Shown here: positions 1 to 5,672 of the stretch, piece after piece
How the letters are laid out: the number at the start of each line of letters is the position of its first letter
How positions within the stretch are numbered: the stretch's first letter is position 1
DNA from: an uncultured Massilia sp.
GTDB taxonomy: Bacteria > Pseudomonadota > Gammaproteobacteria > Burkholderiales > Burkholderiaceae
Reading direction: 5' to 3'
Length of the DNA: 6,416 nucleotides
Assembly (NCBI GenBank): GCA_946886065.1
Contig: CAMPHU010000254.1
Location: 1-6,416, forward strand
Program-made: the position numbers and the translations under genes
The notes under the pieces: model-generated
What the model was told of the DNA's origin: nothing
The model's input: the letters and a program-made list of their open reading frames with translations, nothing else
The model's database searches: none

Positions 1-283
1 GTCCAAGAGCTGCTTCGGTGGACGCCATCGTGTACTGCGCGGGGTCCTGGAGCGTGCCGTCGGCGACCTTGACGGCGAGTTCACTCGCCTTGCTCTGTGA
101 CGCCTGGACACCTTCCAGGCCTTTCGCGAGCATGCCGGCGAAGTCCGCGTTCGGTCCCTGCGGCGGTTGCGTCCCGGTGTCGTCGGAGATCCCGCTGACG
201 CCGCTGAAGCCGCCCAGTCCGGAGATTCCCTCGACGCCGGAGAAGCCGCCGATACCTTTGATGCCACCGATCGGAGAGGTCAT
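1..283 (-). CDS. fliE: Flagellar hook-basal body protein FliE, 3' end cut by the window edge
   Basis: FliE is the small adapter that joins the MS ring (FliF) to the proximal rod in the flagellar basal body. Read from ATG at 283-281, the frame stays open to the left edge and gives 94 residues of a family usually a little over 100 long. Residues 1-33 are a Gly-rich stretch (GIGGF, GISGLGGFSG). From about residue 48 comes the recognisable core: FAGMLAKGLEGVQ, then QSKASELAVKVADG (63-76) and LQDPAQYTMASTEAALG, the usual pattern of a helix followed by an A-rich helix around the 'D..(Y/V)..A..EA' region. The start is supported by GGGAAG about 8 bases upstream, inside the end of flgC, and by the 5-base gap from the flgC stop. 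The flgC-fliE order is standard in Gram-positive and many other flagellar clusters. The style looks actinobacterial, unlike the betaproteobacterial genes to the right. The family is clear; the taxon is inference. Confidence 0.8.
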   Translation of the reverse strand, partial: MTSPIGGIKGIGGFSGVEGISGLGGFSGVSGISDDTGTQPPQGPNADFAGMLAKGLEGVQASQSKASELAVKVADGTLQDPAQYTMASTEAALG

Positions 284-288
284 CACGA

Positions 289-409
289 TCACTTCCCGAG
301 GTTGATCGCGGCGGTGTACGACTCACGTGCCCGGTCCACCACCGCGAGGTTGGCCTGGTACGCGCGTTGCGCCATCATCAGCTGGGCCATCTGGCCGCCC
401 ATGTCGATC
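289..409 (-). CDS. flgC: Flagellar basal-body rod protein FlgC, C-terminal fragment only
   Basis: FlgC is a proximal rod subunit of the flagellum. Only the last ~40 codons are present, ending at TGA (291-289). They read IDMGGQMAQLMMAQRAYQAN, then LAVVDRARESYTAAINLGK. This matches the conserved C-terminal rod helix of FlgC/FlgB-type proteins (pattern 'QM..LM.AQRAYQAN..V...A...Y'). The LAVVDRAR form is the one I associate with actinobacteria. The gene lacks its 5' part: immediately upstream, past GATC at 406-409, the DNA becomes the purM coding sequence of the opposite strand, so no start exists. The stop lies 5 bases before the fliE start, as expected for a flgB-flgC-fliE operon. The break looks like a chimeric join, not a natural pseudogene. 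Confidence 0.75.
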
Positions 410-424
410 TCAATGCCATCAGCG
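403..424. other. Chimeric junction between flgC (minus strand) and purM (plus strand), containing GATC
   Basis: Recognisable FlgC coding sequence on the minus strand runs up to about 406, and recognisable PurM coding sequence on the plus strand starts by about 424 at the latest (VPRVFGWL). Both genes are interrupted in mid-sequence at the same point, head to head. GATC occupies 406-409, which is what re-ligation of two partial Sau3AI/MboI fragments would leave. The genes are visibly truncated; the mechanism is inferred. An assembly error or a natural rearrangement is not excluded. Confidence 0.65.
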
Positions 425-648
425 TCCCCAGGGTGTTCGGCTGGCTGAGCCAGATCGGCGGCATGAACGAGCGCGAAATGCTGCGCACCTTCAACTGCGG
501 CGTCGGCATGCTGGTCGCGGTGGCCCCGGAAGACGCGCAGAAGCTGGTCGATCATCTGAGCGGCGCGGGCGAAATTGCCTCCATCGTCGGCAAGCTCACC
601 GCCCGCACCGGTGAGCCCGTTACCTTCGACGGCAAGCTGGGCCTATGA
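406..648 (+). CDS. purM: Phosphoribosylformylglycinamidine cyclo-ligase (PurM/AIRS), C-terminal 80 codons
   Basis: PurM makes aminoimidazole ribonucleotide from FGAM with ATP in the fifth step of cytosolic purine synthesis. Only about the last 80 of the usual ~345-350 residues are present. The visible hallmark is VFGWLSQIGGMNEREMLRTF followed by NCGVGMLVAV, the C-terminal AIRS domain segment ('EM.RTFNCG.GM') seen across PurM proteins, then a typical 'I.G.....(G)EPV.F' ending. The first few codons (DLNAIS) are less certain because they sit on the chimeric junction. There is no start codon of its own, so the fragment cannot be functional as it stands. Its TGA stop (646-648) overlaps the ATG of the next gene (645-647) as ATGA, the tight coupling expected of a purMN operon. 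Confidence 0.85.
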   Translation, partial: DLNAISVPRVFGWLSQIGGMNEREMLRTFNCGVGMLVAVAPEDAQKLVDHLSGAGEIASIVGKLTARTGEPVTFDGKLGL

Positions 649-1316
649 GCCGCAAGCGTGTCGGCATCCTGATCTCCGGCCGCGGCTCGAACATGTCGGC
701 GCTGATCGAGGCCGCCAAGGCCCCCGATTATCCGGCCGAGATTGTCGGCGTGCTCTCCAATCGCGCCGCGGCCCCGGGCCTGGCCGGGCGGGGCGCGGCG
801 AACGGGGCGGCCGGACCGGGCGCCGGGGCCGGCACGGGAGGCGCAGCGGCCGGGGCGCTCGCGGGCGCCATGGGCAGCCGCGCACGCGAGCTGCTGCGCG
901 GCCTGACCATCCCCAGCGTGACGCCGCCGGCGCAGCCGGCCGCCATGGCGCCGGACGGACGGCGCGTGGTGGCCGACGGCGCGGAACGCGATGTTCCCCT
1001 GCGCCTGTACGTCGACAGCGTCCGCCAGAAACTCGAACGCAACGCCGTGCTGGGCGGGGCGCGCTTCTCGGCGCGCGAAGTGCGCATCGATCCGCTGGTC
1101 AGCGTGTCGCTGCGCAGCGACGGCAGCATCGACGAAGTGACCATCCTGCGTTCCAGCGGCCGGCCGGACATGGACGAAGCGGTGCGCCGCTTCGTGCGCC
1201 TGAACGCGCGCTACTCGGCCTTCCCGCCCAACGTGGCGGCGCGCTTCGACGTCATCGAAATCCGCCGCGTGTGGGCTTTTGCCGACGGTCTGAAGCTGAT
1301 GGAAGAGATGCGTTAG
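645..1316 (+). CDS. In-frame hybrid: PurN N-terminus (about residues 1-47) joined to a TonB/TolA-C-like domain
   Basis: This 223-residue frame starts at the ATG overlapping the purM stop. Residues 1-46 match the N-terminus of glycinamide ribonucleotide formyltransferase (PurN): VGILISGRGSNMSALIEA with the phosphate-binding GSN (14-16), then IVGVLSNRAAAPGLA. After this the PurN similarity stops. The formyltransferase catalytic Asn, His and Asp lie far downstream in the family and are absent. Residues ~48-80 are a Gly/Ala-rich linker. Residues ~85-223 look like the periplasmic end of a TonB-family protein: RDVPLRLYVDSVRQKLERNA, then VSLRSDGSIDEVTILRSSG (153-171), a helix DEAVRRFVRLN, and FDVIEIRRVWAF at the close, the TonB_C strand-helix-strand layout. 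No transmembrane anchor is present. The product would be neither a working PurN nor a normal energy transducer. I read it as two truncated genes fused by a deletion or chimera near 783-800; a true fusion gene is less likely. No alternative start for a separate TonB gene is convincing. Confidence 0.65.
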   Translation: MSRKRVGILISGRGSNMSALIEAAKAPDYPAEIVGVLSNRAAAPGLAGRGAANGAAGPGAGAGTGGAAAGALAGAMGSRARELLRGLTIPSVTPPAQPAAMAPDGRRVVADGAERDVPLRLYVDSVRQKLERNAVLGGARFSAREVRIDPLVSVSLRSDGSIDEVTILRSSGRPDMDEAVRRFVRLNARYSAFPPNVAARFDVIEIRRVWAFADGLKLMEEMR

Positions 1317-1340
1317 ACGCCCGTCCGCACTCCGGGGCGT
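1317..1340 (+). terminator. Weak hairpin just after the hybrid gene
   Basis: ACGCCC (1317-1322) can pair with GGGCGT (1335-1340) across a 12-base loop, starting directly after the TAG stop. No run of T follows, so it is not a convincing intrinsic terminator. It may only slow or protect the transcript end. Confidence 0.25.
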
Positions 1341-1396
1341 TCCAGCCTCGATCTTTGACGCGCTGCAAAGCCGGGCCTGATAGACGCCGTACGCTG

Positions 1397-1463
1397 AACT
1401 GAACAACGCAAGTAATGCGTCTATTTTTGATAGGCAACAATCATGGCTTTGTTTTGTTCAGTT
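1397..1463 (+). repeat. 10-bp inverted repeat flanking the start of the export lipoprotein gene
   Basis: AACTGAACAA (1397-1406) is the exact reverse complement of TTGTTCAGTT (1454-1463), separated by 47 bases. The pair encloses the small hairpin at 1406-1420 and the ATG at 1443. In RNA this could fold the start region into a closed loop, and in DNA it could be a spaced operator. Either role is inference; the repeat itself is exact. Confidence 0.4.
1406..1428 (+). terminator. Small hairpin followed by CTATTTTT
   Basis: ACGCA (1406-1410), a 5-base loop, then TGCGT (1416-1420) form a short stem followed by CTATTTTT (1421-1428). The T-rich tail fits an intrinsic terminator on the plus strand, but a 5-bp stem is short for high-GC DNA. 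It separates the purine/TonB-like remnants from the export genes, so the latter may be transcribed independently. It could also be part of the leader of the export gene. Confidence 0.3.
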
Positions 1464-2690
1464 GCAATATCGGGTTGCCGATACGCCCCGTGCGCGCCTC
1501 AACAGTCCGGGCCGCCGCTCTCCCGCCTGTTTCCCCGGCGCTTGGCTCGGCTGTCCACCCTGCTGAAACGCCTCCCGCATCGCCGCCTGCCGCCGATATT
1601 CCCGCTGCTGCCGCTATTGCTTCCCCTGCTGCTGGCCGGATGCGCCAACGGCATCGGCTTCGCTTCCCACGCAGGTCCCGCCGGTGGCGGGGCCCCGCCG
1701 CCTACCGAGCTCATCACCGAGCAACTGATCCAGGCCGAACGCCTGGCGAGCGCCGGCGCCGCCCGCCAGGACCTGACGCCCCTGTTCGTCAGCCATCCGC
1801 CGCCCTACACCATCGGCCGCGGCGACATCCTGGCCATCGTGGTGTGGGACCATCCCGAGCTGGCCGCCGGCGGCATGAACACGGCCACCGCGCTGGCCGA
1901 CAGCGGCGGCGCCGCCGCGAACTCTGCGCCGCCCGGCTTCGCCGTGGACCACCTGGGACGCATCCAGTTTCCCCTGATCGGCCTGCTGACGGTGGAGGGA
2001 CTGACCGAAGAGCGGGCGCGCGACCTGCTCACCAAAAAGCTGGCCCGCTACCTCGCCCATCCCAACCTCACGCTGCGGGTCCAGGCCTACCGCAGCAAGC
2101 GCGTCTATGTCGACGGCGAGGTACGCACGCCGGGCCTGCATCGCATCGACGACATTCCGATGACCCTGCTCGAGGCGCTCAACCGCGCCGGCGGCGTGAC
2201 CCCCACGGCGGACCAGAGCCGCATCGTCCTCGAGCGCGGCGAGCGGCGCTACACCGTGAACCTGCGCGAGCTGGTCCAGAAGGGCGTCAACCCCGGCGCC
2301 ATCCTGCTGGCGCACGGCGATGTGCTGCGGGTCCATTCGCGCGACGAAAGCAAGGTGTTCGTCTCGGGCGAAGTGATCACCCCGAGGGCGCTTAGGATGC
2401 ACGACGGCCGCCTGACCCTCAACGAGGCGCTGGGCGAAACGGGCGGCATCAGTCCCTTGAGCGGCGACGCGCGCCAGGTCTACGTGGTGCGCAAGACGCC
2501 TGAGCGTACCCGCGTGTTCCGGCTCGACGCGCGGGAGAGCGGGGCGCTGGCCATGGCGGAATCCTTCGAACTGCGGCCCAAGGACGTCGTGTACGTCGCG
2601 GCCTCGCCGCTGGCGAACTGGAACCGTCACCTGAGCCTGCTGTTCCCGGGCGCACTGACGTCGGCCGTCGGCGTGACCACCCGGCCCTGA
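1443..2690 (+). CDS. wza: Outer-membrane polysaccharide export lipoprotein (OPX/Wza family)
   Basis: Wza-type proteins form the octameric outer-membrane channel through which capsule or exopolysaccharide leaves the cell, docking on the inner-membrane Wzc. The protein is 415 residues, against 379 for E. coli Wza. A hydrophobic stretch (about 49-64) ends in the lipobox LAGC, with Cys67 as the lipidation site. The polysaccharide-export (PES) domain starts around YTIGRGDILAIVVWDHPEL (122-140), and GRIQFPLIG at 172-180 is also typical. Two SLBB-type segments follow: VYVDGEVRTPG (221-231) with LLEALNRAGG, and VFVSGEVITP (305-314) with LNEALGETGG. The tail after residue 390 (NWNRHLSLLFPGAL) fits the C-terminal helix that lines the outer-membrane pore. 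The 1443 start is uncertain: only AGG at 1432-1434 lies upstream, and it leaves an unusually long Arg-rich region of ~48 residues before the signal core. TTG at 1542 or CTG at 1560 are possible but lack a clear binding site. The Wzc gene follows in the same direction. Confidence 0.88.
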   Translation: MALFCSVAISGCRYAPCAPQQSGPPLSRLFPRRLARLSTLLKRLPHRRLPPIFPLLPLLLPLLLAGCANGIGFASHAGPAGGGAPPPTELITEQLIQAERLASAGAARQDLTPLFVSHPPPYTIGRGDILAIVVWDHPELAAGGMNTATALADSGGAAANSAPPGFAVDHLGRIQFPLIGLLTVEGLTEERARDLLTKKLARYLAHPNLTLRVQAYRSKRVYVDGEVRTPGLHRIDDIPMTLLEALNRAGGVTPTADQSRIVLERGERRYTVNLRELVQKGVNPGAILLAHGDVLRVHSRDESKVFVSGEVITPRALRMHDGRLTLNEALGETGGISPLSGDARQVYVVRKTPERTRVFRLDARESGALAMAESFELRPKDVVYVAASPLANWNRHLSLLFPGALTSAVGVTTRP

Positions 2691-2692
2691 CC

Positions 2693-2699
2693 GGAGGAG
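2693..2699 (+). promoter_or_regulatory. Strong Shine-Dalgarno for the Wzc gene
   Basis: GGAGGAG lies 7 bases before the ATG at 2707, close to ideal. It fixes the start of the second export gene. It contrasts with the poor binding site before the first gene, suggesting the kinase is translated efficiently from the shared transcript. Confidence 0.8.
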
Positions 2700-2706
2700 C
2701 CCCGCC

Positions 2707-4995
2707 ATGACCACCCCGCACGATGCGCATCCGCACCCGCTGAGCCACGTCTACCACAGCCCGCCGGTGCTGTCGGTACCTTTCGACCCGCGCCCGCCGG
2801 AGCCCCAGGCCGAGGAGCCGGGCGTGGACCTCAAGGCTTACCTGAACACCCTGTACGACAGCCGCTGGCTGATCGGCACCATCACGGCGATCATCACCGT
2901 GGTGGCGGTGCTGTACGCGCTGGTGGCCAAGCCGGTCTACGAGGCCAACCTCATGATCCACGTCGAGGAAGAAAGCCCGACCGCGTCCAAGAACATCCTG
3001 AGCGAAGCCTCGTCCCTGTTCGAAACCAAGAAGGCGGCGATCGCCGAGATGGAGCTGCTGCGCTCGCGCATGGTGGTCTCGCGCGCGGTGGACAATCTGC
3101 AGCTCTACATCCAGGTGCAGCCCAAGTACTTCCCGGTAGCCGGTTCCTGGTTCGCCAACCAGAACGGCGACGCGCTGTCGCGCCCGGGCCTGTTCGGCCA
3201 TGGCGGCTTCGTCTGGGGCGGCGAGAAGGCGGAGGTGGCGGTGTTCGAGGTGCCGGACAGCTGGCTGAACCGCGAATTCATCATTACGGCGCGGCCCGGC
3301 AACCGCTACCGCTTTTCAGGAGGAGGGCAGCGGATCGCGTTCGACGCCACGGTCGGCCACCGGTACCGGGTGCGTACGCCCGACGGCCTGGTGGAGATCA
3401 AGGTCGACCGCCTGCACGCCAGTCCCGGCGCGCGCTTCCGCATCAAGCGCAGTTCGCGCCTCGGCACCATCCAGGCCATCCAGAACGCGATGGTGATCAC
3501 GGAGCAGGGCAAGCAGTCCGGGGTCATCGAAGTGAAGCTGCAGGGAGAACACGCCGAGCGCATCCACGCCCTGCTCAGCGAGATCGGCCGCGAATACATG
3601 CGCCAGAACCTCGCGCGCAAGACCGAAGAGGCCGAGAAGTCGCTGGCCTTCCTCAACCAGCAGCTGCCGATCCTCAAGCGCCAGCTGGAGCAGTCGGAAG
3701 ACCGCTACAACCAGTTCCGCAATGCCCATGGCACCGTGGACTTGCGCGAGGAAGCCCGCATGAGCCTGACCCAGGCGGCGGCCGCCCGTACGCGGCGCAT
3801 GGAGCTGATCCAGAAGAAAACCGAACTGCTGGCCCGCTTCACCGAAGACCATCCGGTGGTGGCCGCGATCAACCGCCAGCGCAAGGAAGTCGAGGATGAA
3901 ATCGAGGCCATCGACACCCGCATCCGCAAGCTGCCGGTGATGGAACAGGACGAGGCGCGCCTCACGCGCGACATCAAGGTCAAGACCGACCTGTACACCG
4001 CGCTGTCGAACACCGCCCAGCAGCTGCGCCTGATTTCGGTGGGCCGCGTGAGCAACGTGCGGCTGGTGGACGCTCCGATGGCGCCCGAAAAGCCCATCAA
4101 GCCCAACCGCCCGCTGATCGTGGCGCTGGCGGTGATCACCGGCCTGTTCCTCGGCACCCTGATCGCCTTCACGCGCAAGGCCATGCGCGGCGGCATCGAC
4201 GATCCCGCCAAGGTCGAGCGCCTGCTGCGCGCCAAGGTGGTCTACGCCTCGATTCCGCATAGCGTCAACGAGGACAAGCTGATGCGTAAAGTGAAGAACG
4301 ACGGCGTGCTGCCGCTCCTGGCGCAGATCCTGCCGGAAGACCCGGCGGTGGAAAGCCTGCGCAGCTTCCGTGCCGCCATGCAGTTCTCGATGCCTCATTT
4401 CCGCAACAACATCGTGATGTTCGCCGGGCCGACCCGCCGGGTCGGCAAATCCTTCGTGACTGTGAATTTCGCCGCCGTCATGGCGGCAAGCGGCAAGCGG
4501 GTATTGCTGATCGACGCCGACTTCCGCAGCGGCCGCCTGCATCGCTATTTCGGCATCAGCCGCGACCATGGCTTGTCCAAGGCGATCAACGGTTCCGTGG
4601 CGGTGGAGGATGTCATTCACCACAACGTGATCGACAATCTGGACCTGATCACTACCGGCTCGATGCCGCCAAACCGTACCGACTTCCTGCTGCACGCGAA
4701 CTTCATCGCCTTGCTCGAGAAGGTCAGCGGCAACTATGATCTGGTCCTGATCGACACCGCGCCGCTGCTGCTGGCCGCGGACGCACTCGTCATTGGCGCG
4801 CGCGCCGGCGCCGTCTTTCTTCTCGCGCGCGCGCGGGTGACCACAGATGCAGAGATCACCGAATCGGTCAAGCGCATGAACCACGCGGGCTTGTCGCCGC
4901 AAGGCGTGCTGTTCAATAACATCACCTATGGAATAGGCCGTTCGCACACGCAGTTTCAGACCGGCCCTATCGGCCAGCTGAAATATGCCGAATAA
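2707..4995 (+). CDS. wzc: Wzc-type polysaccharide co-polymerase and BY-kinase
   Basis: Wzc proteins span the inner membrane, set polysaccharide chain length, connect to Wza and autophosphorylate on tyrosine. The 762 residues show the full layout. A cytoplasmic N-tail is followed by TM1 (about 54-74) and a Wzz segment (PVYEANLMIHVEEE, 77-90). A large periplasmic part follows, with coiled coils around 300-440, then the Pro-rich APMAPEKPIKPNRP (456-469) and TM2 (about 470-488). The cytoplasmic kinase domain starts with the E-X2-R-X2-R interaction motif (E549, R552, R555). Its Walker A is GPTRRVGKS (574-582, Lys581), Walker A' is LLIDADFR (600-607), and Walker B is LVLIDTAP (679-686, with TAP where TPP is usual). 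The GSMPPN segment at 651-656 is followed by Arg where many relatives have Pro. The C-terminal tail has only Tyr741 and Tyr760, whereas the family normally carries a tyrosine-rich cluster. The start is set by the ribosome binding site at 2693-2699. The gene lies 16 bases after wza, clearly one operon. Confidence 0.93.
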   Translation: MTTPHDAHPHPLSHVYHSPPVLSVPFDPRPPEPQAEEPGVDLKAYLNTLYDSRWLIGTITAIITVVAVLYALVAKPVYEANLMIHVEEESPTASKNILSEASSLFETKKAAIAEMELLRSRMVVSRAVDNLQLYIQVQPKYFPVAGSWFANQNGDALSRPGLFGHGGFVWGGEKAEVAVFEVPDSWLNREFIITARPGNRYRFSGGGQRIAFDATVGHRYRVRTPDGLVEIKVDRLHASPGARFRIKRSSRLGTIQAIQNAMVITEQGKQSGVIEVKLQGEHAERIHALLSEIGREYMRQNLARKTEEAEKSLAFLNQQLPILKRQLEQSEDRYNQFRNAHGTVDLREEARMSLTQAAAARTRRMELIQKKTELLARFTEDHPVVAAINRQRKEVEDEIEAIDTRIRKLPVMEQDEARLTRDIKVKTDLYTALSNTAQQLRLISVGRVSNVRLVDAPMAPEKPIKPNRPLIVALAVITGLFLGTLIAFTRKAMRGGIDDPAKVERLLRAKVVYASIPHSVNEDKLMRKVKNDGVLPLLAQILPEDPAVESLRSFRAAMQFSMPHFRNNIVMFAGPTRRVGKSFVTVNFAAVMAASGKRVLLIDADFRSGRLHRYFGISRDHGLSKAINGSVAVEDVIHHNVIDNLDLITTGSMPPNRTDFLLHANFIALLEKVSGNYDLVLIDTAPLLLAADALVIGARAGAVFLLARARVTTDAEITESVKRMNHAGLSPQGVLFNNITYGIGRSHTQFQTGPIGQLKYAE

Positions 4996-5381
4996 GGAAC
5001 AGGCGAGGCTTCCCATCCGATCCATGGCTGCCGGGCGGGCCTGAAAAGACCTTCCAGGCACGGTGCGACAGCGAAGCTTGTACGCTCGATTGGAAGGCGA
5101 TGCTCAGCCACATCGTCGGGAAGCTGTTGCGCCGGCATCGCTACAGCGCCACGTATTCACACAGGGAGACGAAGACCGGCCGCGTTCGGCCTTCGCCGGA
5201 CGCCCTGCCGGCAACAGCGTAGCAGGCGCCGAATGAACCTGGGCTGGCGCCTGACGGTCCAGAATGCTGGCCTTCTCCAGTAGCGCCGTCCGCTGCACAG
5301 AGGCAACTGCCTCAACATGCGGGCGTCTCCCTCGCCGAGAAGCGACGAGGCCGGCATGCGCGCCTTGCTCTTACTGCAAGC
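4996..5381. other. Non-coding stretch after wzc with several short hairpins
   Basis: No frame here reads like a protein. Inverted repeats seen are CAGGC (5000-5004)/GCCTG (5039-5043); CCTTCCA (5050-5056)/TGGAAGG (5091-5097); GGCCG (5178-5182)/CGGCC (5187-5191) with a 4-base loop; and CAGGCGCC (5223-5230)/GGCGCCTG (5246-5253) with a 15-base loop. None is followed by a T run, so none is a clear intrinsic terminator for the export operon. GC drops relative to wzc (34 of 60 bases in 5041-5100 against 42 of 60 in 4141-4200, counted by hand). A GATC at 5019-5022 leaves open another joined fragment here. Confidence 0.5.
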
Positions 5382-5672
5382 ACCGCCGCTTGCCGGCGGC
5401 GACTATGTTCACCGCCGCTCGACGCCGCCGCTTGTCGATGCCGCTCAATGTCAACCGATCGTCGTCGCCGCTCGATATTCCCGTTCATGCCAACCGCACG
5501 ACAAGGCCCTTGACATCGCCGCGCGAAACCGACCGCTCGACGCCGTCGCTCGCCATCACCGCTCGATGCCAACCGCCCAACGCCGCCACTCGCCATCATC
5601 GCTCGATGCCACCAGCTTGACGCCGTCACTCGCCGTTACCGTTCAATGCCACCGGCACGTCGCCACCGCTTG
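5382..5672. repeat. Degenerate 39-40 bp tandem repeat array, about seven units
   Basis: Units can be laid out at 5382-5421 (poor), 5422-5461, 5462-5501, 5502-5540, 5541-5580, 5581-5620 and 5621-5660, with a partial one to about 5672. Units 5541-5580 and 5581-5620 agree at 32 of 40 positions by eye, and the latter agrees with 5621-5660 at 30 of 40. Each unit contains one or two copies of a core like CGCTCGATGCC, for example at about 5560 and 5600, with variants such as CGCTTGATTCC and CGTTCAATGCC. The period is not a multiple of three, so frames change with every unit and the array is unlikely to be coding. The first unit contains a 6-bp hairpin (CCGCCG 5383-5388, CGGCGG 5394-5399). There are no constant repeats with unique spacers, so it is not CRISPR. 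Function unknown; a decayed minisatellite or a cluster of protein-binding sites are both possible. Confidence 0.65.

Noticed and set aside
1355..1383. Promoter TTGACG-17-TGATAG before wza
   Set aside because: The -10 candidate matches the consensus at only two positions; too weak to call.
552..1406. Minus-strand open frame of 284 codons
   Set aside because: It lies opposite the PurM end and PurN-TonB-like hybrid, which carry real family motifs. Its translation is low-complexity Arg/Ala/His and crosses the junction near 783-800.
1415..2395. Plus-strand frame starting ATG at 1415 (MRLFLIGNN...)
   Set aside because: Out of frame with the Wza domains, and the body is Arg/Pro/Gly-rich shadow sequence with no family match.
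1614..2714. Minus-strand open frame of 366 codons opposite wza
   Set aside because: Shadow frame opposite a gene with lipobox and SLBB motifs; no domain pattern of its own.
5000..5043. Intrinsic terminator after wzc (CAGGC/GCCTG)
   Set aside because: The stem is only 5 bp with a 34-base loop and is followed by AAAAGACC, not a T run.
3316..5061. Minus-strand open frame of 581 codons opposite wzc
   Set aside because: It is antisense to a gene with clear Wzz, Walker and transmembrane features. Its His/Gln/Asp/Arg-rich translation has no known motif and is typical of shadow frames in high-GC DNA.
5382..5672. CRISPR array
   Set aside because: Units are adjacent and degenerate throughout, with no invariant repeat or unique spacer and no cas gene nearby.
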